Of a stretch of DNA of 64,000 nucleotides, positions 7,007 to 14,909 are shown piece after piece. This DNA is from Flammeovirgaceae bacterium SG7u.111 (GTDB lineage Bacteria > Bacteroidota > Bacteroidia > Cytophagales > Flammeovirgaceae). Location: positions 4,107,635-4,171,634 of the forward strand of contig CP139021.1 of the NCBI GenBank assembly GCA_034044135.1, given 5' to 3'. Position 1 is the first letter of the stretch. The number at the start of each line of letters is the position of its first letter. Made by a program: the position numbers and the translations under genes. The notes beneath the pieces are model-generated. The model did no database searches, had not been told where the DNA came from, and worked only from the letters and a program-made list of their open reading frames with translations.

Positions 7007-9238
7007 TTAAAAATCAAGTTCAACCGTGTCTCCAAAATTGAGTTGTTGTATGTTTTTTCCAATTTGAGTCTGAATAGTTTCGCCAGTGCTCAGTAGCGTC
7101 ATTGAGAGTTTTTTTCCTTTTTCTACAACCAATACATCCACTGGTTTGGAAAAAGTCAGGTGTCCATTTTTTCCTTCTATCGAAGTCACTTTTAACAGTA
7201 GCGCTTTGTCCTTTTGGAGAAAGGCAGATTCCGCCTTGGCAGCAATATGCTGAATCAACTTTATTTGACCGCTTTCGCTTATTTCATAAGCCCAACCCGC
7301 TATTTTTATCCCTGTATATTTCTCTTTTGGTTTGATGCTGTTGCCCGAAAACTCATACGGATGAACCAACGTCACCAACTCGGTTATACCAGCTTTCCCC
7401 TCAAACTGGAGAATACTTGCTGCTTTTTCTCGCTTCTCCCAAGTAGACCTGCCCAAAGGCTTTTCCCCTAACTGGACGATATCCAAACCTTTCCCATCTC
7501 CCAAATTTCTTCGAAGGTGGGATAGACTTTTTTTCTCGTCAAAATCTCCTTGCCATATTTGCTGGTATGTATGTTTCTCTTCGGACTCAAACTTATCAAT
7601 CACCAACCAAAAAGCGTCTTTCTTAAAGAAAAATATCTTTCGGAAGTAGTCCGTATTCATTTCTTCAAAGCCAACGTGCGTACCTTCAAATACATCCAAA
7701 ATATCTGAAGAATACCATCCTGTTTTTTTAGGTATTGGAAGATCGCCCCACTTGCCAAATCCACTTCCGCCTTTGTTTCCAACCCATTCCCCACCTTGGG
7801 GAACCGAATCGACCAATGCGACATTTTTCACCCAAGAACTTTTGAAAAACTGGAAGTCCTCGTAAGAATACCTCACTTGGTAGTTGGGCAAAATTTCTTT
7901 TCCATAAGTATAGGCAGAAAAACCCAAAATATCTCCGTGCTGGTGGTCATTTTTCTTCGGTGCAAGCCCTGAGTTGATGATCATGAATGCATCATTTTCT
8001 TCCGCTCTCATAATATAGTATCCCGTTTGTGGGAACTCAAAAGAACTTAGCGTCGGCCTTTCGGTTTTCATCAGCATCAAACCATTCAGCTCTGGTAAAG
8101 TAAAGTACCAATAATCGCTGGAAGAAACCTTATCAGCAGCCAAATATCCATATCTTTTGTCTTTAAAAAGCAGCCAACCCGTGGTCATGATGTTTTTTAA
8201 ACTATTGTATTCTTCTAAAGGTTCTTTGGTATCATCCGAAAGAACAGGAGCTGTTTTGTTGTCCTTCGAAATCATGAGGAGCGCATCAAACATCCCTTTT
8301 AGTTGCGTCTGCCAAATAGGTGGGATTTCGTAATCGTTTCGCTGTAGCAATTGATAGACATAAAAATAGTTATCGATATCGCTGATGTGGTAGTGCACCG
8401 TGCGTTCAAACTGGAAGCCATCTTTGTTAATTTCTTTTTCTAGGTGCATTCCCAAAATCTTCATAGAATGCTCATACCATAGTTTGGCATCTTCAAAGTC
8501 ACTAAACAGAATCGATATCATGGCAAGGGCTGCCATACCTCGGGTTTGATGGTTCCCGCTTTTAAATTTTTGGTTCTCGTGGTAAAGAAAGGAGGCTGTT
8601 TGCAAAAAGGTTTTGATGAGCATCAGTTGGTCAGCGTCAGTATAACTTTCCGAAGCCAAATAGAACGCATGGACACGAAGCCAATTGAGCATACGATGCC
8701 CTCCTCTATACACCTCGTACACACCGTTACCGTCTTCAATAGTTTCGTATTCGCCTTTTTCTAAGCTGGCATTGAGCGAAGCGACTTGATCTACAAAGTA
8801 GCGTACGTATTTTTCGTCTTTAGTAAAATAATGCAACAAGGCTATATCAGGTGATTTTTGCTGCCTTGCCAAGTGCCTAAGCTCGTAGGAGGAAACATCT
8901 TTTCCTTTTAGGTTTTTGAAAGGAAGCTTCCAAGTGGTGGAGCCATTGTATAATTCTAAATGGCTATTGGCTTTGTCCTGATGGTTTTTTTTTCTACCGC
9001 TATATTTTTCGTTATAATGTACAAACCGCTTATCAAATTCTTTCCAACTAAAGTAATATCGGCTGGCGTAGGTTTCTTTGAAATAAGCCGTAAGGGCATG
9101 GATATCTTTTAGTTCTTGCGCTCCTTTATAAGCAGCCAATACTTCCCCATCGCTCATCAACCTATCAGTTGGAATAGAGCCCTGCCCTAGCAAAGGAAGG
9201 CTTACTAAAATGGTGAAGATGGTATTGAGAAATTTCAT
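7007..9238 (-). CDS. Heparinase II/III-fold polysaccharide lyase, probably alginate-active
   Basis: The 743-residue protein has a cleavable signal peptide (cut near Gln19), an alpha-helical toroid and a C-terminal heparinase II/III domain. Putative catalytic residues follow the same order as in PL17: Asn229-His230 (GNHQTRG), Tyr283 (RTVHYHISD) and the HxH pair His432/His434 (KNDHQHGDILGF). Overall similarity to the neighbouring PL17 enzyme is low, so it belongs to another family; PL39 (alginate lyases) or a PL15-like group are possible but I cannot separate them by eye. It ends at 7007, immediately before the PL17 start, so the two are translationally close. Its place in the locus implies it acts on alginate or oligo-alginate of a different block type or length. 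The lyase fold is well supported; the exact family is not. Confidence 0.82.
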   Translation of the reverse strand: MKFLNTIFTILVSLPLLGQGSIPTDRLMSDGEVLAAYKGAQELKDIHALTAYFKETYASRYYFSWKEFDKRFVHYNEKYSGRKKNHQDKANSHLELYNGSTTWKLPFKNLKGKDVSSYELRHLARQQKSPDIALLHYFTKDEKYVRYFVDQVASLNASLEKGEYETIEDGNGVYEVYRGGHRMLNWLRVHAFYLASESYTDADQLMLIKTFLQTASFLYHENQKFKSGNHQTRGMAALAMISILFSDFEDAKLWYEHSMKILGMHLEKEINKDGFQFERTVHYHISDIDNYFYVYQLLQRNDYEIPPIWQTQLKGMFDALLMISKDNKTAPVLSDDTKEPLEEYNSLKNIMTTGWLLFKDKRYGYLAADKVSSSDYWYFTLPELNGLMLMKTERPTLSSFEFPQTGYYIMRAEENDAFMIINSGLAPKKNDHQHGDILGFSAYTYGKEILPNYQVRYSYEDFQFFKSSWVKNVALVDSVPQGGEWVGNKGGSGFGKWGDLPIPKKTGWYSSDILDVFEGTHVGFEEMNTDYFRKIFFFKKDAFWLVIDKFESEEKHTYQQIWQGDFDEKKSLSHLRRNLGDGKGLDIVQLGEKPLGRSTWEKREKAASILQFEGKAGITELVTLVHPYEFSGNSIKPKEKYTGIKIAGWAYEISESGQIKLIQHIAAKAESAFLQKDKALLLKVTSIEGKNGHLTFSKPVDVLVVEKGKKLSMTLLSTGETIQTQIGKNIQQLNFGDTVELDF

Positions 9239-9314
9239 TTTATGCGGTTAGAAGTTCCTACTCACAAATCAGAAGAGGAAATTTACTGGTTGAAAGAAGT
9301 AATTTGTCATTAAA

Positions 9315-9350
9315 AGCATTGCCCGCCCCACTTGTGAGCTGGGCAATACT
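9315..9350 (-). terminator. Hairpin after the PKD lipoprotein gene, within the alginate locus
   Basis: AGCATTGCCC (9315-9324) pairs with GGGCAATACT (9341-9350) with one mismatch. On the minus strand the hairpin is followed by TTTTA. It may terminate part of the transcripts coming from susC, so the lyases downstream could be expressed at a lower level or from their own promoter. Confidence 0.55.
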
Positions 9351-9363
9351 TTTTGTGGTTGCT

Positions 9364-10152
9364 CTAATCCAATTTTTCTATTTTTACCAAGTCATACCTA
9401 CCAGTCACATCGCCTGGGGTAAGTTGGAAACGAAGATTCTTCGTAGCTGCAGTTGTTTCTATTTCAAATGCAATACCTACATAATCAGATGCATTTGGAG
9501 TCAACGAAATACCTTCTTCTACAAAGATAACTGTATCGTCGTCACCATCTGAAAGCTTGAAATTACCACAGCTAGTACCTGAGCTACTAGCACTCACATA
9601 CCAGAAAGAAATTTTATATTTCGTACCAGAAGAGACCTTGATAGTCTGGTCTAGGTAGTGGCTTGAAGATTCAAGTTTTGCACCAGTGCTGCCATCTGGA
9701 GGAGTTGGCGAACCTGAACCAGAGAAGCTGCCCCAAACGCTACGGTCGCTGCATTCAAAACTTGGGCATTGGAATTCGGGAACTAGCTCGTCAACTACTA
9801 CTACATCAATAGTAGTGTCACTGCTTACTTCATTTCCATCTGATGAAACCAGCTTTACAGTGTAAGTACCTTCGCCAGCTGCAAAAAAGTGAGTAGGATC
9901 TATTTCATTTGATGTACTTCCATCACCAAAATCCCAGCTATAGTTCAGAGAACTTATAGATAAGTTGGTGAAGTTAATTTCTTTGTAGTCACTTACACTA
10001 GATTTATAAGTGAAATCAGCTTTAGGAGGGGTTTTATCTGGGATAGAACCCACTCCTGGCAGCTCATCTTCACATGCTGACAATCCTAATACCATTGATA
10101 AACCTAGCACTCCTAGGCTAATTTTCTTTGTAAGATAAAATCTCCATTTCAT
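9364..10152 (-). CDS. Surface lipoprotein with PKD domain and a carbohydrate-binding-like C-terminus
   Basis: The 262-residue product begins with a lipoprotein signal (lipobox LGLSAC, Cys27). A PKD domain spans about 44-117, with the WDFGDGST motif at 73-80. The region 125-262 is a beta-rich domain with four Cys residues and a jelly-roll-like pattern (SSHYLDQTIKVSSGTKYKIS, FWYVSASS), resembling CBM-type modules. Such proteins in PULs act as surface glycan-binding proteins alongside SusC/SusD. No catalytic motif is seen. It lies between the SDR gene and a heparinase-fold lyase gene, and is followed by a hairpin. The alginate-binding role is an inference from context; the PKD and lipoprotein features are directly visible. 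Confidence 0.78.
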   Translation of the reverse strand: MKWRFYLTKKISLGVLGLSMVLGLSACEDELPGVGSIPDKTPPKADFTYKSSVSDYKEINFTNLSISSLNYSWDFGDGSTSNEIDPTHFFAAGEGTYTVKLVSSDGNEVSSDTTIDVVVVDELVPEFQCPSFECSDRSVWGSFSGSGSPTPPDGSTGAKLESSSHYLDQTIKVSSGTKYKISFWYVSASSSGTSCGNFKLSDGDDDTVIFVEEGISLTPNASDYVGIAFEIETTAATKNLRFQLTPGDVTGRYDLVKIEKLD

Positions 10153-10318
10153 ATTTATATAGTTTTTTGCTTTATTATAAAGCTGTTAATATTGAAAAAA
10201 CTTTCACAAACGGGCAAGCTTAAAGAATGTGTGTGATACCTTACTAAACCCAATTTACTCTTTGGCCCACCCGAATGTGTAAGTCTGATTTTTTTAGTAT
10301 TAAACGTTTACTGACACC

Positions 10319-11071
10319 TTAAGAGAACATAAGTCCACCATTGATATCTACATTATTACCCGTCATGAAAGATAACTCAGAAGAAGCAAGGCAGTACACC
10401 AAGTTTGCAACTTCCGCAGCTTCACCTTCACGCTTAAGCGGAGTAGCGTTTGCGACGTTGGTACGTACATTGTCTTTTGTAAATGTATCGTGGAAAGTAG
10501 TAGCAATCATACCTGGGCAAAGTGCATTTACACGAATCCCCTTAGGGCCTAGTTCTTTTGCCATAGATCTTGTGAAAGTCATTACCGCACCTTTTGCCGT
10601 AGCATAAGCTGAAGCGCCTGGTCCGCCACCATCACGACCTGCTTGAGAAGCAAAGTTCACTATAGAACTACCTTCTGGCATAAATGGAACTACCGCTTTT
10701 GTTACCAAGAATACACTTGTCAAGTTCAATTGCATAAGGAAATTGAAGAATTCCTCATCCATTTCTTCGATAGTTTTCCTGCCCACTAGACCACCTGCAA
10801 CATTTACCAATACACCTATTTCGTCACCATATACTTCTCTAGCATACGAAACCATTTTATTCACATCAGCAGATTTGGTCATGTCACCTTGAACAATGAT
10901 CGCATCTCCACCAGCTTCTTTTATTTCTGCCAATGTCTCCTCAGCTTGTTCTTTGTTGTCAAAGTAGTTGATCACCACTTTAGCTCCTTCTGCAGCAAGC
11001 CTTATAGATACAGCTTTTCCAATATCACGTGCGCCACCAGTTACAATGGCTACTTTACCTTGTAAATTCAT
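10319..11071 (-). CDS. SDR oxidoreductase, likely DEH reductase of alginate catabolism
   Basis: This 250-residue classical short-chain dehydrogenase has the cofactor motif TGGARDIG (11-18), and the catalytic Ser142, Tyr156 and Lys160 (SAYATAK). SDRs of this type reduce 4-deoxy-L-erythro-5-hexoseulose uronate (DEH) to 2-keto-3-deoxygluconate with NADH or NADPH in alginate degraders. The acidic residue after the second beta strand (NYFDN, 35-39) does not settle cofactor preference. The start at 11071 (MNLQGKVAIV) is chosen over an ATG 14 codons upstream because it gives the standard SDR N-terminus. It is cytoplasmic and sits between the PL6 lyase and PKD lipoprotein genes. KDG kinase and aldolase must be encoded elsewhere. 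The enzyme class is certain; the DEH substrate is inferred from its neighbours. Confidence 0.88.
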   Translation of the reverse strand: MNLQGKVAIVTGGARDIGKAVSIRLAAEGAKVVINYFDNKEQAEETLAEIKEAGGDAIIVQGDMTKSADVNKMVSYAREVYGDEIGVLVNVAGGLVGRKTIEEMDEEFFNFLMQLNLTSVFLVTKAVVPFMPEGSSIVNFASQAGRDGGGPGASAYATAKGAVMTFTRSMAKELGPKGIRVNALCPGMIATTFHDTFTKDNVRTNVANATPLKREGEAAEVANLVYCLASSELSFMTGNNVDINGGLMFS

Positions 11072-11103
11072 AATCGTAATTTTTATTTGTTTGAAATGAT
11101 CTA

Positions 11104-11122
11104 TTAAGGGCAAAAGCCCATA
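11104..11122 (-). promoter_or_regulatory. Small hairpin in the PL6-SDR intergenic region
   Basis: GGGC-AAAA-GCCC (11108-11119), extendable with TTA/TAA pairs, lies in the 71-base gap between the PL6 stop and the SDR start. On the minus strand it is not followed by a strong T tract. It may influence mRNA processing or act as a partial terminator. Confidence 0.35.
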
Positions 11123-11142
11123 ATTTTGTTATAATTCTATAC

Positions 11143-13416
11143 TTACTGAAGCAAGCCAACTTGCTTTCCATCAGTCCCTTTCAAGCTCTCACTTCCTACT
11201 TTCAAGTTACTTATCTGAGCCGTATTGTCACTGATAGCAAATTGCTTGGCAACATCTGTAATGCAGTTTGAAATTTGAGTGATTGGCTCGCCTACCGTGT
11301 GGAAAATATCGATGGTTTTTACGTCTTTGAAAACCGAGTTTTGGATAATCGCTTTTTGTACTCCAAGCAGCGTCATTCCATTTCCCGATTTGTTTTTGAC
11401 TTGATGACCAACTTTTTCAAAGTTGCAATGGTCGATAAACAAAAGAGGACCAAAAGTACTTTCATCGCTTCCACCTCGGTGCATTGCGGCAATCTGCGCC
11501 CCAATATTTTTGAAGCTACTGTTTTTGATGGTTACAAATTCAGCATTGTAAATCCCGATATCATCGGTTTCTTTATCAAGTTCTAAAATTGTTCCGCTCA
11601 CATCCGTAAAGCGAGAGTTCTCAATCAGAACGCTGTCGGCAAAGGTATTTTTATAAGCCTTCAAAATGCTGAAAGAATGATTTACATCAAGGTTTTCAAA
11701 TGAACAGTTTTGGATATATAATTTATAGTTTTTGTTCATAGAATACCTGCTGGTAGAAACAACTGCATTCCCCGCATAGTCAGGAGATTCCGCACCGTCA
11801 ATGGTAATCCCATCTAACTGCAATGCTCCACCATTTTCTATGGCAAACAAATTTGATTTTTCAAACACAATTCGAGCTCCTTCAGTAGATTTGATACTCA
11901 GTGGGTGATGAACTTTAATGACTTTCGTAAGCAAATAAGAGCCTTTTCCAAGCTCCAACACATCGCCAGCTTGGCTTTTTTTCACTACTTCAAAAAGGTC
12001 AGCACCTTCGGCTACTTTGGTTACTTTCCCAAAACCAAAAGAAGCTCCTTTTTCAGGTTTGGCAAACCATGAAGGTCCTGTTTCTCCTTTTTTCACAAAG
12101 GAAAAGTCTTCGTTGATTCCAGCTCCGTTCATATCACCTTTTACAGAATAGATCCCTTCTGCATTTTGCTCCAACTCACCTTCTTTACTCTCAAAACCTT
12201 CTTCCTTGAACTTGGTAATATTTGAGCTCAAAATATTATTGGCAAAACTAATTCCGGAGATATCGTCGTACACCGTGAATACATCATCTTTTTTTGTATT
12301 CCAAATGATATTATTAGTAAGACTAGTACCCAAAGGCGTAGCACTTCTTTCGGCATCGCTACCTGCACATAGCTGCACATAATCGCAGTCGATAAGTGTA
12401 TTGTTGCTGATCTTACTGTCCCTCACTTGGTGATACCTATTTATTGGTGAGTTTGGCACTCCGTTCATTACAACTATCGCACCTCTAAAACGATGACCTG
12501 TCAATCCGTAGCAGTAATTATTCACAACGGTTTGCCTTTCGTTTATCACCCTGATACCGCCCGTATTGGCTACATGGTTACCAAAAAAAGCATTGCTTTC
12601 AGCAAAGTTCCCATGCCCATGACGGAAAGTCAACGTGCCGGCGCACTCATAAAAAGTATTGCCTTTAAAAACATTTGCTCCTGATTTGTTGGAGATGATT
12701 TCATGCTCTCCGTTGCATCTGTCGAAATAATTATTAATTACTTGGGTTTTAGAATCTGAAAGAGAATAATGGCTTGTACCAATCCTCAATGTTTCCCCTC
12801 CATTTGCGCCAAGCACTTCCCTTGGACCAAAGTAATTATGGTCAATTTGATGGTTGTTTTCTCGGCTTTCCTCGCTATTTAACCTTACCGCCATCGTTAC
12901 GCCCAAGTTTCCTTTACCTATTAAAGCATTATGGTCGAACCTGTTGTTCTTCCCATACACCCCAACCCACAGGTCATTGTCGTGCCTTTCGGGGTTCGAA
13001 TAGTTTGCAATAACGGTTTGGGTAATGCGGCAGTTGTTCGCCAAGGTAGTTTTATTGATACGGAAGGAAATAACTTCTTTGGTGAGGGTAAATCCATTTG
13101 TAAAGTAAAATCCAGACAGTACAAGATGCTCTCCACCTAACTTCAAATTTGAGCTACCTGTGAACGTCAATTTGCCAGGGTTTTTAACCGCTACAACAAT
13201 CGGGTTCTCATCCGTTCCTTTAGCTTCAATCACCATTTCCGCATCTTTCCATTCCCCATCAGCTAACCACAGCGTATCGCCTGGTTGGGCAAGTCCCAAC
13301 TGTTTGTGCAACTCTTCTACCGAGCCAATCAGATACCCCTCGTTGGTCGGAGCTCCGCAGGCAATAAATACCAAGGCTAACAGAGTGAATTTAAAAAAGT
13401 GAGCAATTAATTTCAT
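11143..13416 (-). CDS. PL6 family alginate lyase, lipoprotein
   Basis: The 757-residue protein starts with a lipoprotein signal (Cys20 in LALVFIAC), so it is probably anchored at the outer membrane. A right-handed beta-helix of the chondroitinase B/PL6 type follows. Catalytic residues fit the family: base Lys244 (ISNKSGANVF) and Arg265 (LTFRHGHG), 21 residues apart as in chondroitinase B. Asn205, Glu237 and Glu239 fall at the positions of the Ca2+ ligands. The C-terminal half (about 430-757) is a second beta-helix-like region, as in two-domain PL6 enzymes such as AlyGC. The start at 13416 is preferred over a longer frame to 13509, which lacks a signal peptide start and overlaps an intergenic hairpin. 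It most likely makes the first cuts in alginate at the cell surface, just downstream of susD. Confidence 0.93.
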   Translation of the reverse strand: MKLIAHFFKFTLLALVFIACGAPTNEGYLIGSVEELHKQLGLAQPGDTLWLADGEWKDAEMVIEAKGTDENPIVVAVKNPGKLTFTGSSNLKLGGEHLVLSGFYFTNGFTLTKEVISFRINKTTLANNCRITQTVIANYSNPERHDNDLWVGVYGKNNRFDHNALIGKGNLGVTMAVRLNSEESRENNHQIDHNYFGPREVLGANGGETLRIGTSHYSLSDSKTQVINNYFDRCNGEHEIISNKSGANVFKGNTFYECAGTLTFRHGHGNFAESNAFFGNHVANTGGIRVINERQTVVNNYCYGLTGHRFRGAIVVMNGVPNSPINRYHQVRDSKISNNTLIDCDYVQLCAGSDAERSATPLGTSLTNNIIWNTKKDDVFTVYDDISGISFANNILSSNITKFKEEGFESKEGELEQNAEGIYSVKGDMNGAGINEDFSFVKKGETGPSWFAKPEKGASFGFGKVTKVAEGADLFEVVKKSQAGDVLELGKGSYLLTKVIKVHHPLSIKSTEGARIVFEKSNLFAIENGGALQLDGITIDGAESPDYAGNAVVSTSRYSMNKNYKLYIQNCSFENLDVNHSFSILKAYKNTFADSVLIENSRFTDVSGTILELDKETDDIGIYNAEFVTIKNSSFKNIGAQIAAMHRGGSDESTFGPLLFIDHCNFEKVGHQVKNKSGNGMTLLGVQKAIIQNSVFKDVKTIDIFHTVGEPITQISNCITDVAKQFAISDNTAQISNLKVGSESLKGTDGKQVGLLQ

Positions 13417-13493
13417 AGTTGTAAGGAAAAAAATGGATATAGGTGTATTTGATGATGACTTGTTTGAAATTTCAGTATAAAAAACTTGTAGAG

Positions 13494-13525
13494 ACACTGG
13501 GATCGGCATAAACCAATCCCAGTGT
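13494..13525 (-). terminator. Hairpin directly after susD
   Basis: A perfect 10-bp stem (ACACTGGGAT at 13494-13503 with ATCCCAGTGT at 13516-13525) lies just past the SusD stop. On the minus strand it has no immediate T tract. It fits the common PUL arrangement in which a post-susCD hairpin stabilises the susCD mRNA or attenuates the enzyme genes behind it. Confidence 0.6.
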
Positions 13526-13532
13526 TTTAATA

Positions 13533-14891
13533 TTAATAACCAGGGTTTTGGGTCAATACCCCAAAACTCACATCAATTTCCCTTTGAGGAATTGGTAGCA
13601 ACAATTTAGTTGGTGAGAAGGTAAAACCTTCCTGAGCGGCAAAAGCACTCATTACAGACTCCGCTTCGCCAAATCGCACCAAATCGTAGAGCCTGTGGTT
13701 TTCAAAAGCCAACTCTACCCTTCTTTCGTCGAGCAACATTTGTTGAGTAATAGTTCCACCCGCAGGAATAGTCGATAAACCTGCTCTATCCCTTATCATG
13801 TTGAAAGAAGCAATAGCATCAGCATCGCTTGTAGAAGCACCACCTGCCATAATCGCTTCCACGTGCATGAGGTACACATCCGCAAGGCGAAGCACTATCC
13901 AATCGTTTCCGCACAACCTTTTATCGGCTGATGAAGTGATGAACTTACCTACCTCAGCTTCATTATCAGGATTGTACAAGGTAGACATCCTCTTATCACT
14001 AGGGTCAACGAAGGCATCGAAATCATCCGTGATGTAGTTCAAACCAGCAGCTAAACCTGCTTGGGTAAACTCAAGAGAGAAATCTTGGCTTTCGTTAATA
14101 TTGTCGTTCACATACTGTACAGTAAAGATAACCTCGCTATTAAGCTCGGTATAAAATACTTCGTTATAATCACCACCTAAAGAATATTCACCACTGGCCA
14201 TTACTTCTTCTAGTAGGGGCAATGCTCCTGCATGGTCGCCTTGGGTTAATTTCACTTTAGCCAATAGCGTTTTTGCAGCACCAACAGTTGCTCTACCCTC
14301 TTCTATTGAAGATCTTCCTGGCAACAAGCTAGCCGCTTCTGTAAGATCAGTAGCTATCGCTGTCAATACCTGAGCTACATCCGCTTTCTTGAATGCCTCA
14401 CTCTCACTAGGCAATACAACCTTTGTAACGAGGGGAACTGCACCAAAAGCTCTGGTTAGGTTGAAGTGGGCAAGAGCTCTTGCAAACTTCGCCTCACCTT
14501 CAAATTGCTTTTTAAGATCGGCATTATCCACTACTTCCAAGTTTTCCAACACTTTGTTGGCACGGAAAATCACATTGTACATTCCTGACCAATATAGTGA
14601 TATAGCACCATTGGTTGGCAATACGTTCATATCCTCGAACTGAGCCCACTCACCTTCACTACTTTTAGTTTTAGTATTGTCTGAACGCATTTCAGTAAGG
14701 GCGAACTCACGTAGGTAAGCCGCTTGAAGACCATCATAGATTGCAACTACTGCAGCATCTATTTCAGCAGTATTGGTATAGAACCCGTTGTCCCCTATCG
14801 CTGAAATAGGTTTCAGCTCTAGCTGGTCTTGACAGGCTGTAGTCGCCCCAAGCCCTATCATTAAAATAAATAGTTTAATTATATTTTTCAT
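13533..14891 (-). CDS. susD: SusD/RagB family glycan-binding lipoprotein (alginate locus)
   Basis: The 452-residue product has a lipoprotein signal (Cys20, GATTAC) followed by the SusD start pattern QLELKPISAIGDNGFYTN. The middle has TPR-like helices (AKFARALAHFNLTRAFGAVP), and the end carries the family hallmark of VELAFENHRLYDLVRFG and ILLPIPQREID. SusD proteins cap the SusC channel from outside and bind oligosaccharide. Here the ligand is expected to be alginate oligomers, because the gene is bracketed by SusC and a PL6 lyase. Its start lies 18 bases after the SusC stop, consistent with one transcript. It is shorter than many SusDs (usually 500-600 residues) but has both conserved ends. 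Confidence 0.93.
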   Translation of the reverse strand: MKNIIKLFILMIGLGATTACQDQLELKPISAIGDNGFYTNTAEIDAAVVAIYDGLQAAYLREFALTEMRSDNTKTKSSEGEWAQFEDMNVLPTNGAISLYWSGMYNVIFRANKVLENLEVVDNADLKKQFEGEAKFARALAHFNLTRAFGAVPLVTKVVLPSESEAFKKADVAQVLTAIATDLTEAASLLPGRSSIEEGRATVGAAKTLLAKVKLTQGDHAGALPLLEEVMASGEYSLGGDYNEVFYTELNSEVIFTVQYVNDNINESQDFSLEFTQAGLAAGLNYITDDFDAFVDPSDKRMSTLYNPDNEAEVGKFITSSADKRLCGNDWIVLRLADVYLMHVEAIMAGGASTSDADAIASFNMIRDRAGLSTIPAGGTITQQMLLDERRVELAFENHRLYDLVRFGEAESVMSAFAAQEGFTFSPTKLLLPIPQREIDVSFGVLTQNPGY

Positions 14892-14909
14892 GACTTAATT
14901 TCTTTTTTG

